64,000 nucleotides of DNA from Tritonibacter multivorans (lineage in GTDB: Bacteria > Pseudomonadota > Alphaproteobacteria > Rhodobacterales > Rhodobacteraceae), in the NCBI RefSeq assembly GCF_001458415.1, contig NZ_CYSD01000031.1:87922-151921 (forward strand), in the 5' to 3' direction. The notes beneath the pieces are model-generated. The model saw only the letters and a program-made list of their open reading frames with translations. It had not been told where the DNA came from and did not search any database. Shown piece by piece: positions 36,542-44,871 of the stretch. Position 1 is the first letter of the stretch. The number at the start of each line of letters is the position of its first letter. The translations under genes were made by a program, and so were the position numbers.

Positions 36542-37458
36542 CAGTACCCAAACTCTTCGGCCAAGGCGCGGACTTCTGGATACAGCGTGGCACCATCCTT
36601 GCGCCAAGGTAACGGCCCGTCCAAGGGCGGCAACGTTCTGGCGCGTTGTTTTTTGAAATGGGGATTGCGCTGGAAATTTGGATCATTGCCAAACAGCGCT
36701 GAGATCGGCCCAAAGTTGGCAAAAGGGCTCCGCTCTGGGTGTTTCATCTGCTCGATCGCATCCTCATCATCGCGGATGCCCAACCAGCGACACAGGTTTT
36801 TCAGCTCGCCTTCTGGATCTGCAAGCAGAGCCTCCCCCATCACCCGAAGGTATTGATCCTTTGGCACATGAGTTTCCAAAAAATTCAGCACATTCACATT
36901 CATATCGTGCCAGGCAATCTGCGGATCCAAAATGGCCTGGCCATTTTCAAACGCGAAAGAATTGCAATTGAAGGGATAGGCCCCGTCATTGATACTCAGC
37001 GTGGATTTGCACTGGCCGACAGGATGGCGCGTCAGGAAGATAATCTTGCAATCAGGGCAGCTTTCAAAAAAGCGCAACATCGCCTCAGGCTTCAGCGTGT
37101 AGTCGGGACTTTTCTCCAATAATCGCAATGGCGCAACCGCAGCCCGCAATTCCGTAAAGACGTCGCGGACGTGCCAGTCCTGTCGCCGCGCGCACCAACG
37201 CTCTGCCCCTGCAATGGCTGCATCTGTCTGCTCACCAAAGAAAATTTCTGCTACGGCCCGCAAAATGCCATGCCGCATTCTTGTGTCAGAGGATGTGTCT
37301 GCCCGCCCAAGTGTCCAAAGCTCTGACAAGGTTTCCCGGTAGAAAATGGTCAATTCCGGAACGCCATAAACATCAGGGTGCACACCCAGCATGCCACTTA
37401 CCAAGGTGGTAAATGACCGCGGTGGCGCAATCAGGAAAATGGGCGGAGGCAGCGACAT
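36541..37458 (-). CDS. sulfotransferase-family protein
   Basis: A 305-residue PAPS-dependent sulfotransferase fold. The 5'-phosphosulfate-binding loop is FLIAPPRSFTTLVSGMLG at the very N-terminus. The 3'-phosphate-binding element is CKIIFLTRHPVGQCKSTLS, with the conserved Arg and Ser. It would move sulfate from PAPS to a hydroxyl or amine. In a lipid/polyketide cluster this suggests a sulfated head group or tail. GAGGAG seven bases before the ATG is a strong ribosome site. Position: after the sulfatase-like gene (11-base gap) and overlapping the unknown helical protein. Confidence 0.87.
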   Translation of the reverse strand: MSLPPPIFLIAPPRSFTTLVSGMLGVHPDVYGVPELTIFYRETLSELWTLGRADTSSDTRMRHGILRAVAEIFFGEQTDAAIAGAERWCARRQDWHVRDVFTELRAAVAPLRLLEKSPDYTLKPEAMLRFFESCPDCKIIFLTRHPVGQCKSTLSINDGAYPFNCNSFAFENGQAILDPQIAWHDMNVNVLNFLETHVPKDQYLRVMGEALLADPEGELKNLCRWLGIRDDEDAIEQMKHPERSPFANFGPISALFGNDPNFQRNPHFKKQRARTLPPLDGPLPWRKDGATLYPEVRALAEEFGY

Positions 37459-37469
37459 CGATCAACTCC

Positions 37470-38321
37470 TCAGGTGATCAAACCTTCGATGAAGGGAACC
37501 TCGAACACTTTGGGATGCATAATTGGGCCATGGCCAAAATAGCCATCTTCGCCAAAAAGTTCGCCGTGATCCGCTGTGACGATCAGATGCGTTCGCCCTT
37601 TTGCTGCTTTTTCGTAAATCGCGCCGATCAATTCATCGACATGTTCCACCGCCCGTATTTGGGCGTCCCGCAGTTCCTTCATACGGTCTTCGGTCATAAA
37701 TTCGTCCCAGCTCATCTGGGTGATCGGGGTGTCGTCATTCTTCATGCGTTTTGCGACACCGTGCAGACCCGAGATAATTGGCAGGCTTTCGTCGCGCAGC
37801 ATGTAAGGATAGTGCGTTTCACCAAGATTAAAGAAGTAGTAATAGGTTTCGTCCTCGTCCTCGGGCAGACGCATTTCATCCACCATCTCATGGAAACCAT
37901 TGTGGTTTTTCATCAGCTTAAAGTCCGAGAAACCGCGTGCGAACGGCGTGTTTGGGTTCAATACGGGCATGGATACGCGACCGACGGTCTCGTAACCGAG
38001 GTTCTCCAGCACATTGGTCAAAGTCAGATGTGGCAGGAAGTTCTGGAAGTTGATCCCGCTCAGACCCGTCCGCATTTCCCAGTCCACGAACTCTTCTTTG
38101 TAGACCTCGGAGGCGAGGATATGGGGCGGGCTTTGGTGCGGCAGTAGCCCCATGGAAAACGCATGATGCGATGGCGCGGTCCAAGAAGCATAGGAATGGC
38201 GCCGCGACACCTCTCCCAGCCGGTCGATATTGGGCGTACGTGCGGCTTGAAAGGAGTCAAACCGGCAGCTGTCCATGGTGATGCAGATAATGTGATTACC
38301 AGTGCTACTGTCTTGGAACAT
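37470..38321 (-). CDS. sulfatase-like alkaline phosphatase superfamily enzyme
   Basis: A 283-residue protein, short for the superfamily. Metal-binding Asp in ITMDSCRFDSF, PNIDRLG, a nucleophile region WTAPSHHAF (Thr or Ser instead of the sulfatase Cys/Ser-X-Pro-X-Arg) and TADHGELFGE plus GHGPIMH at the other metal site can all be seen. Because CxPxR is missing it is unlikely to be a formylglycine sulfatase; phosphodiesterase, phosphatase or phospho-group transferase action fits better. There is no signal peptide, so it should be cytoplasmic. I start at ATG 38321 behind GAGAGACA. Confidence 0.85.
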   Translation of the reverse strand: MFQDSSTGNHIICITMDSCRFDSFQAARTPNIDRLGEVSRRHSYASWTAPSHHAFSMGLLPHQSPPHILASEVYKEEFVDWEMRTGLSGINFQNFLPHLTLTNVLENLGYETVGRVSMPVLNPNTPFARGFSDFKLMKNHNGFHEMVDEMRLPEDEDETYYYFFNLGETHYPYMLRDESLPIISGLHGVAKRMKNDDTPITQMSWDEFMTEDRMKELRDAQIRAVEHVDELIGAIYEKAAKGRTHLIVTADHGELFGEDGYFGHGPIMHPKVFEVPFIEGLIT

Positions 38322-38362
38322 AGTGTCTCTCTCAAAAACTGTCTGAATACGGTGACGGACGG

Positions 38363-40588
38363 TCAGGGAAGGCGCGCCCAAAGGTCGATAATTACGAAAC
38401 GATAGATGCCCTGGGTCACAATGCGCCAAATGGGCATTTCGGTGCCGGCTGTCTTGGCCACACCAGTCAGCCCCGAGCGCAAAAGCCCGCTGGAATTGTC
38501 AATGCTTCCAACCATTTCGATCAGCTGACCACGGTCTGTCGAGGCCACGTCGGGATCAATGGATTCTACTACGCCCCAGAACACTTCATCCGGATAAGCA
38601 TAGACGCGCACCTCGATCGGTGCGCCCTCTTCCACCAGAGCCAGATCCACTTCGCGAAGTTTCATCCGCACGCGGAAGGCCGAGGTATCACGCACCGACG
38701 CAATTGGCGCCCCCTCGTCCAGAAAGGTGCCAAGCCGCTCCCGCAGATAAAGCGACCCAAGCTGCCCGTCATAAGGCATTTTGAAGGAAGCGCGTTCGAT
38801 CCGGTAGTTCAGCCGATCAATTTCGGCCAACACAATCTGCCGCTCGGCCTCGGCCTCTGCACATTCAGACAGGGCTTCCTGCAACTGCACTTCGGAAATG
38901 CTCTTGGCGTCAAACAGGCTTTGGTTTCGATCACATCGCAACTTGGCGAAATCATATTTGATTTTGGCTTCGCTGAGCTCCGCTTCCCGGATACGAAGTT
39001 GCGCTTCAAGATCTGCGGTGGACAGTTTGGCAACAACTGTGCCCTTCTTCAGCGTTTCTCCGCCGGCAAAGAAGACCTCAGAAACAATGCCCTCCTGATC
39101 CGTGCTCAGCTCGCTCAACGCTTGCGGCAACATGGTCACCGGTCCGCTAGGGCGGTAGGTGTAGTTTTGCAGCATGACAATGACCAAACCCGCCAGCGCC
39201 ATCATTTTGACCGCCCGCCAGAAGGTCACCCGGCTGCGATCTGCGATGTCACGCTGCGCTTGGCTGGGCAGCGTTTTGTCCCGCCACCGCTCAAAGCGAT
39301 AGTTTTTCCAATAGAACTCATTGGTTTTTTGCAGCTGCTTCCCTGTTTTCCAAAGAAACGCGCAGACAAGAGCAGCAATCAGGATCAGCCCGTCAGGCCC
39401 CAAGCTGGCAGCGAAACGTTTGCCAAACAACAGGAAAGCAAGGCCAACAACAATCAGTGAATAAGCAATCGAAACCAGAGCAAAAGCAATCAGAATTTGC
39501 GGGTCACTGTTCTGGTAGCGGGTCCGGTTCCACAGATTAAAGAGCGCTTTGAACGCCTTTGGGCGCAGGTTCGGTTCGTCCAGAAACTCTGCCATCAGAT
39601 AGTACCCGCTGCCGCGATAAAACGGGCAAGCCGTCAACAAGAAGGACAGAAAGGCAATAACAGCAATCGTCAGGGCGATTTCATTCACAGCCACGCCAAA
39701 ATGCTGACTGGACGAATATAGCAAAACCGCAACCACCCCAACATACAGGCGCGCGGCAAGGGTTGCCCCATGCATCCACATGGCCTGCCTGCGGCTGAGT
39801 TTTTCGGTGTCATCAAGCCGAACGGCGAGCCGCGGGAGAATTCCGAAAACCCGTCTTAGCACAATGGCTTCGACCGTGACGCCCATTTCGTAGGCGGCAC
39901 AGGCATGCACTGCAGTTGCAAAGAAATTGACACTAAACAGGCCCAGGAAGAGCGTCAGGAACAGATCTTCGTTACGGCTGTAAGCCGTATAGGACGTCAA
40001 AATGGCATCCCAATGCGTATAGGTATCAAAGGCGGCCACCACCAAAAGGGGCGGCAAAAAGAACATCGCAAGCTTTGCGATCCAAAAGAACGGCCGCAGC
40101 ATACGCAAGATAAAGGTCGGTCGCAGCACGGCAAAACCGGGCTTGCGTTCTGCTTTTACAGTGCCGACAGATTTGGTCTTTGCCGCCTTAACCGGATCTT
40201 CGCCCGCTTCGTCGGAGAGGAGTTTGACCACCAGTGGACGGCGAAGACGTTCATCTGCATCGATCAGTTCAAAAGCGTCCAGCTTACGGAAGAATTTTGC
40301 AAGATCATCAGCCACGACCGAAATGCCATACCGGTCCTGAACCAGTTCCTGCACCCCTTCGATTGTATCGCCGCCATGCCCGACCAGCCCATTAAGGACC
40401 GTGTATTGCCACTGCGCAATGGACGTCAGAACTTTGCCGTCCAATGTCACATCCAGTTGTTCGCCTTTGCCAACAAGACGGATGTCTTTGCCGTCAATCT
40501 CTGACCGGATCAACGGCGGACGACTGAAGGCTTTCGCGGCGCGATCCGTGTCTTTCCCGCTCTTCTCTAACAGGTTTTGAGAATCCAT
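38363..40588 (-). CDS. PqqD-like / M50-like membrane / HlyD adaptor fusion with lost protease motifs
   Basis: A 741-residue inner-membrane protein. About 25-120 is a PqqD-like segment (VLTSIAQWQYTVLNGLVGHG, then VQELVQDRYGISVVADDL). About 150-480 holds multiple membrane helices laid out like M50-type proteins of peptide-export systems. About 500-741 is an HlyD/RND-adaptor region with paired coiled-coil helices and lipoyl halves (LSTADLEAQLRIREAELSEA; ASFKMPYDGQLGSLYLRERL). The zinc motif HExxH is reduced to HACAA (His228) and the second motif DGYY to SGYY (near 326), so proteolysis is unlikely. It may recognise and export a cargo through a TolC-like channel. ATG 40588 is four bases after the propeller gene. 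Confidence 0.85.
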   Translation of the reverse strand: MDSQNLLEKSGKDTDRAAKAFSRPPLIRSEIDGKDIRLVGKGEQLDVTLDGKVLTSIAQWQYTVLNGLVGHGGDTIEGVQELVQDRYGISVVADDLAKFFRKLDAFELIDADERLRRPLVVKLLSDEAGEDPVKAAKTKSVGTVKAERKPGFAVLRPTFILRMLRPFFWIAKLAMFFLPPLLVVAAFDTYTHWDAILTSYTAYSRNEDLFLTLFLGLFSVNFFATAVHACAAYEMGVTVEAIVLRRVFGILPRLAVRLDDTEKLSRRQAMWMHGATLAARLYVGVVAVLLYSSSQHFGVAVNEIALTIAVIAFLSFLLTACPFYRGSGYYLMAEFLDEPNLRPKAFKALFNLWNRTRYQNSDPQILIAFALVSIAYSLIVVGLAFLLFGKRFAASLGPDGLILIAALVCAFLWKTGKQLQKTNEFYWKNYRFERWRDKTLPSQAQRDIADRSRVTFWRAVKMMALAGLVIVMLQNYTYRPSGPVTMLPQALSELSTDQEGIVSEVFFAGGETLKKGTVVAKLSTADLEAQLRIREAELSEAKIKYDFAKLRCDRNQSLFDAKSISEVQLQEALSECAEAEAERQIVLAEIDRLNYRIERASFKMPYDGQLGSLYLRERLGTFLDEGAPIASVRDTSAFRVRMKLREVDLALVEEGAPIEVRVYAYPDEVFWGVVESIDPDVASTDRGQLIEMVGSIDNSSGLLRSGLTGVAKTAGTEMPIWRIVTQGIYRFVIIDLWARLP

Positions 40589-40592
40589 AAAT

Positions 40593-42071
40593 TTAACTTC
40601 GCACTGAGGATGTTGAGGGAGTCAGATTGCCGAGATGCACTTCGCAACCGCCATTCGGATGAGGGAGGTAAGCTTCGTCCTGAAACGACCACAAACGAGG
40701 GCCAAAAGGGTTTGCTGTGCCCAGAAACAAGCCATGTGGCGTCGAGACGATGTTGCGGATCCCGATATTGTAGGGATTGCCCAGACCGTCCGAAGTGACT
40801 TCCATCCAGTTTTCACCGTCGAACGAACGATAAACGCCACATCCGCCGCAGTAGTCTGGAATGAAATTCTCGGGCAGGCGGTTGAGCATGTCGCACGCCA
40901 TCTGCGGCCATGGATCGCGCCGCGCAAAGGGCAATGTGCCGCTCCAATCATAGGTCGACACATAGAGCCACCCGTCATGGACACCCATGCGCCAGAAATA
41001 ACCTGCAAACCAGTTGTCAAACCCTTCGGTCCAGCCCGAAAGCGGTTCTTTCCAGCCATCCGGTGTCTGGCGCGCTTTGCCGACAATCAAATCCCAGGTG
41101 CCATCCTGATTTATGCGGATCAGCTCGGAAGCTGCGGGGCCCACTTTGTTCTGGGTATCAACGCCGCCGCCCTGAATACCACCCCCGACATAGAGCGCCC
41201 CTTTGAACGGAATGAGGCTGCAGGCAATCTGGTTCTCCGGACCACGCCATGCGCCCTGCGTAATCACCTTTTCCCATTTGTAAGGTTTCGGACCCGTCAG
41301 GTCTGACCGCCAAATCTCGTAGCCAGCGAGATTGAAGGTCCCGACATAGAGATGTTCGCCGAAACCGACCATTTCAAAAACGGTCTTGTTTTCCGCATCC
41401 CCAAATCCAAATTCACTGGTCGCAACCCATTCACCGCCAGCAATATCATCGCTTTCATAAACAATAGAATGGGAGGCAACGTTTGGGTTTCCGCCGCGGG
41501 ACCCCGAAGGCGTGGTGTAAACCTTGCCTTTGAAGGCCACCATGGTTCGGATGGCCGTAACAGGCAGACCGTGCAATCCGGGCTCGCAGGTGGAATGCCA
41601 GTCCAGTCCATTTTCGCTTCGCAGGATCTCGGGCCCTTTGCCTGCGGCGGGCGACCACGTGGTGCAGTAAAGCGCATCTTCATGCACAAGCATGGATCGA
41701 TGCCCAAATGAGGACGGAATTTTACGCCCGTGGCTGCCCGTCACAGTTGGCGCTTTGCGCACACACTGCCAGTCGTCTGAAACCACGTCGTAACGCCAGA
41801 TTTCAGAATTAAGACCCAGGTCGAAGGGGTTCTTCGGACATTCAACCGGCCATGGATCCATACCGATCGGCAAGCGTCGCCGCATAAGGGCAAAGTTCCC
41901 GCGCGTTGTGCCCACATAGAGGTGGTTCTTGAACCAGGCCATCGAATGCGCATAGGCATTCACCCCATCGCCAAACCCACCTTTTGCAACACAACGGAAA
42001 TCCTGTTGCCCCAGCCCCGGCGTCACCCCAAGCCGCTGCACGGTTTGCCGTGGTTCCGGGCGCGTTAGCAT
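40593..42071 (-). CDS. propeller-like protein of unknown function
   Basis: A 492-residue protein with repeating blade-like segments: AWFKNHLYVGTTRGNFALM, GFGEHLYVGTFNLAGYEIWR, PFKGALYVGGGIQGGG and VHDGWLYVSTYDWSG. Each has the form 'f.g.LYvgt...g..iWR', often ending in Trp-rich turns, which suggests a seven-bladed (or similar) beta-propeller. There is no signal peptide with the start at 42071. That start lies inside the end of the alpha/beta hydrolase gene (ATGCTAA overlap), so they are coupled. I know of no activity for this family; it could bind the product or be a lyase or hydrolase. Confidence 0.82.
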   Translation of the reverse strand: MLTRPEPRQTVQRLGVTPGLGQQDFRCVAKGGFGDGVNAYAHSMAWFKNHLYVGTTRGNFALMRRRLPIGMDPWPVECPKNPFDLGLNSEIWRYDVVSDDWQCVRKAPTVTGSHGRKIPSSFGHRSMLVHEDALYCTTWSPAAGKGPEILRSENGLDWHSTCEPGLHGLPVTAIRTMVAFKGKVYTTPSGSRGGNPNVASHSIVYESDDIAGGEWVATSEFGFGDAENKTVFEMVGFGEHLYVGTFNLAGYEIWRSDLTGPKPYKWEKVITQGAWRGPENQIACSLIPFKGALYVGGGIQGGGVDTQNKVGPAASELIRINQDGTWDLIVGKARQTPDGWKEPLSGWTEGFDNWFAGYFWRMGVHDGWLYVSTYDWSGTLPFARRDPWPQMACDMLNRLPENFIPDYCGGCGVYRSFDGENWMEVTSDGLGNPYNIGIRNIVSTPHGLFLGTANPFGPRLWSFQDEAYLPHPNGGCEVHLGNLTPSTSSVRS

Positions 42072-42964
42072 GCCATCACCTCCGGTGAGGCAAAGCCAAG
42101 CTGCTGATAAAATGCAAGGCATCTTGCCGCAACGTCTTCAGACCGTGTGGCCACAAAGAAATGTCCTGCGTCTGAGATCACATCCGTTTTGCACCTTGGC
42201 AAGATCGTCGACAGCAATTTGCCGGACTGCTGGGCGGCGGAATAGCCGCCACAAAGAGAAAGGACAGGGATGCCGATTTCCGCCAAACGCGCTGGACTTA
42301 AACCATCCGGGGATGTCATTTCGGTGATCGCTGACGTCTCTTGGACAAGGCTCATCCAGCGCTTGGCTTTTGCGCTTTGCACGGATCGCACGAGAAACTG
42401 CACCCGCGCATCCTCGCTCTCCATGCTTTGCCCCGACAATCGCCGCTGCGCCAAACCGGTAATCAGATGAAGGCCCGCAAATGGATCCGCAGGATCAAAT
42501 GTGACACCGATATCGGCGAGGGCAGAAATCAGTTCGGCATCTTTGGCCGACGGATCTGTGGCTGCAGCCGCGTCTCGACCCATCCCGATTTGACTGTCCA
42601 GCAAGATCAGGCTGTTCGCCGCCTCGGGGTGATCCGCCAGCATCGCCAGGGCCGCAACACCCCCAAAGCTGTGTGCGACCAGATGTGGCCGCTGCAAATC
42701 CAGCGCTGTGATGAGCGCCAAAAGATCGCCGCCAAGATCCTTGGGGGAATAGCCCGAAGCGGACACCTGCGATCGACCGTGGCCGCGTTGATCAAACATC
42801 ACAATGCGAAAGTGAGTGCGCAGTGCCGTCAAAAGCTCGATGGGCCAGAACCCCATGGACGAAGCAAGACCATGGCAAAAGACCAAATCCTGACGCGGGG
42901 CGTCACCCTGCTGATCCAGCAAGGTGACATTCAAGGACACGTCATTGACCACTACACGAGGCAT
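42065..42964 (-). CDS. alpha/beta hydrolase
   Basis: A 299-residue cytoplasmic alpha/beta-fold enzyme. It shows the oxyanion-loop motif FCHGLASSMGFWP, FDQRGHGRSQ, the nucleophile elbow LVAHSFGGVAAL (Ser) and a late His in SDAGHFFVATRS. As a member of the synthase operon it might offload an acyl chain from a carrier protein as a type II thioesterase would, or hydrolyse an intermediate; sequence alone cannot decide. I use ATG 42964 (MPRVVVND); a TTG at 42991 is an alternative that would overlap the upstream gene. Confidence 0.88.
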   Translation of the reverse strand: MPRVVVNDVSLNVTLLDQQGDAPRQDLVFCHGLASSMGFWPIELLTALRTHFRIVMFDQRGHGRSQVSASGYSPKDLGGDLLALITALDLQRPHLVAHSFGGVAALAMLADHPEAANSLILLDSQIGMGRDAAAATDPSAKDAELISALADIGVTFDPADPFAGLHLITGLAQRRLSGQSMESEDARVQFLVRSVQSAKAKRWMSLVQETSAITEMTSPDGLSPARLAEIGIPVLSLCGGYSAAQQSGKLLSTILPRCKTDVISDAGHFFVATRSEDVAARCLAFYQQLGFASPEVMAC

Positions 42965-42974
42965 ATTTCTGCCG

Positions 42975-44561
42975 TCACTCTGCGTAACCAAGGGCGGCGA
43001 GCTGTTCCATCAGCAGCGCTTTTTCTTCTTCCGACATTTCTGCAGAGACCAAATGCGAGGGAACTTTTGTCGCCTCTCCGATCTGGGCCGGGTTTGAGGC
43101 CCATGCCTCAGCGGTATAAAGGCCTTCTGGAACCTTGCCATTGAAGTCGACGGGAACAGAGACACCGGCATGATGCAGAAGGATCGCCGCCACATCCACG
43201 ATGCGCAGCGGAGCAAGTTCGACACCTTCTTGGATGCCTTGGCCGCAGGCGACAAAAATACCATCCGGGTGGTGCGTTCCGATGGGTGGATCAAGCGGCT
43301 CCAAGGCTTCTTCGGCCTTCTTCAGCGACAGGAAACCACTGTCCACCATCACCAAAGTCAGATCCGGTGCCTTTTCCATGGATTGGCCGGCAAAGGCCTC
43401 TTCACGTTTCAGCACCTCGAGCACATGTGGCTCTCCGGTACGTGGATCGATGACGGCCATCAATTCGGCAATCAACTGATCCCGGAACGCCTCATAGTCC
43501 TCCTCTGCAACACCGCCCTCTTCGCCAAGCCAGGCTTTGCGAATGTAGATCCCATTGGTGGAGGGCGTCCGGCAATAGGCTTTTGACGCGCTGACATCGA
43601 CAGGCGTAAGGAACCCGCTTTTTCCAGCCAGTTCCTCAATTTCTGCGGCGCTGCGGAACGACAGATATCCTTTTTGAGCCAGAAACGTATTGGCATTGAA
43701 GACCGCAGTCTGGGCCGTGAAACCGTGATCAGAGGCGAGAACAACCTGTGCATCCGGACACAGCGCCACAAGCCCTTCGATGTAGCGATCCATGTTCCGG
43801 AAATACTGCAAAGACGCCTCGCGCATTTCCCGATATGTTGCATCCGGCTCGGCCGGGGCAAGACGCGGATCAAGGTAGGGCCAAACCTGATGCTGCAACT
43901 TGTCTGTGCCGTCAAACATGACAGCCATGAGACCCGGCTTCTCGTTTTCAATCACATATTTGGCGACCTCAAACCACATTTCGTCGCGCGCCAAGTGATA
44001 GGTGACCCAGTCACGTTGTTGGTCGGTTGACTGATGCTGTACCGATTTTTCTTCATGCTGGAAGTCCCAAGCAAGCTGCTTGGGTTCTACGCCGGGAAGG
44101 TCGACCTTCATGCGTTTGTAGAAATCGCGCGGCTGCGTGTTTCGGCTCAGGTGTTTCCACGGCACAAAGCCTGGCATAATCACCCCGTTCAGGTCGCGCG
44201 GCGGTGGCGCAGTGAACGGAAGGTTCAAGGCCGCGCTTCGAACACCGTGGCGCGACGCGATGGTCCAAATCATCTCACGGGTGCAATCCTGAGAATTGGT
44301 CAGCTCTGTATAAAGCTCTCCGTCGTTTTCGGTGCTTTTAAGAAAATCGTAGATCCCATGCACACCCGGGTATTGCCCGGTCATCAGGGACACCCAAGCA
44401 GGCGGCGTCAGAGGGTTCGGTGTGGACTTCAGATGTGCGCGCACACCTTTTTTAACCAGCTCCGCCAAGACAGGCATGATCGGTTCCGGGCCGGACATCA
44501 GTTCGTCCAACACCGTGAACGTAGAGCCGTCCATGCCAATAAAAAGCGATTTAACAGTCAT
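42975..44561 (-). CDS. alkaline phosphatase superfamily phosphodiesterase/phosphotransferase
   Basis: A 528-residue enzyme of the type I phosphodiesterase/nucleotide pyrophosphatase branch. Metal-site Asp11 is in FIGMDGSTF, the nucleophile Thr52 is in NPLTPPAWVSLMTG, and the other metal ligands are in FDGTDKLQHQVWP and LASDHGF. Relatives hydrolyse or transfer phosphate esters; some have been suggested to act on lipids. There is no signal peptide. It directly follows the ACP gene (13 bases) and has a GAGGGGGC ribosome site. With the second superfamily member at 37470-38321 it suggests phospho-chemistry on the product. Confidence 0.9.
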   Translation of the reverse strand: MTVKSLFIGMDGSTFTVLDELMSGPEPIMPVLAELVKKGVRAHLKSTPNPLTPPAWVSLMTGQYPGVHGIYDFLKSTENDGELYTELTNSQDCTREMIWTIASRHGVRSAALNLPFTAPPPRDLNGVIMPGFVPWKHLSRNTQPRDFYKRMKVDLPGVEPKQLAWDFQHEEKSVQHQSTDQQRDWVTYHLARDEMWFEVAKYVIENEKPGLMAVMFDGTDKLQHQVWPYLDPRLAPAEPDATYREMREASLQYFRNMDRYIEGLVALCPDAQVVLASDHGFTAQTAVFNANTFLAQKGYLSFRSAAEIEELAGKSGFLTPVDVSASKAYCRTPSTNGIYIRKAWLGEEGGVAEEDYEAFRDQLIAELMAVIDPRTGEPHVLEVLKREEAFAGQSMEKAPDLTLVMVDSGFLSLKKAEEALEPLDPPIGTHHPDGIFVACGQGIQEGVELAPLRIVDVAAILLHHAGVSVPVDFNGKVPEGLYTAEAWASNPAQIGEATKVPSHLVSAEMSEEEKALLMEQLAALGYAE

Positions 44562-44574
44562 AAAACTAGCCCCC

Positions 44575-44871
44575 TCAAGCAGGCGAAAAAGATCCGGCGA
44601 TCTCTCGGTTCACAAAGGCAATGACCTCTTGGACCGTCACGTCTTCGACAAATTTTCCGTCCGTCATGATCAGGTTCTGAAACGGGATCTTCACCGACGG
44701 GAACGCCTCTTGCAGCCCCAGAAACAGCTGCATGATGTCTGTGGATTCAAACCCCATGTCACACTTGAGTGTGGTTGAGCCTGTGAGTTCGAGATCGTCG
44801 AGCCCCCACTCTTCGGCAAATTCAGTGAGGATCTCATAGACGGCGGTTTCAGCAAGCGATGTGGTCACCAC
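44575..44871 (-). CDS. acyl carrier protein
   Basis: A 98-residue stand-alone carrier protein. The phosphopantetheine site is Ser43 in CDMGFESTDIMQL, in place of the usual D(S/D)L, with the expected four-helix layout and acidic surface. The GTG start at 44871 lies inside the PKS-C gene's end, seven bases of overlap, with GGAGG just upstream, so it is co-translated with PKS-C. PKS-C has no carrier domain of its own that I can find, so this ACP probably serves it in trans. Confidence 0.9.
   Translation of the reverse strand: MVTTSLAETAVYEILTEFAEEWGLDDLELTGSTTLKCDMGFESTDIMQLFLGLQEAFPSVKIPFQNLIMTDGKFVEDVTVQEVIAFVNREIAGSFSPA

Noticed and set aside
37470..38321. A true formylglycine sulfatase partner of the sulfotransferase
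   Set aside because: The CxPxR/SxPxR activation motif is missing; only the general alkaline-phosphatase metal sites are present.
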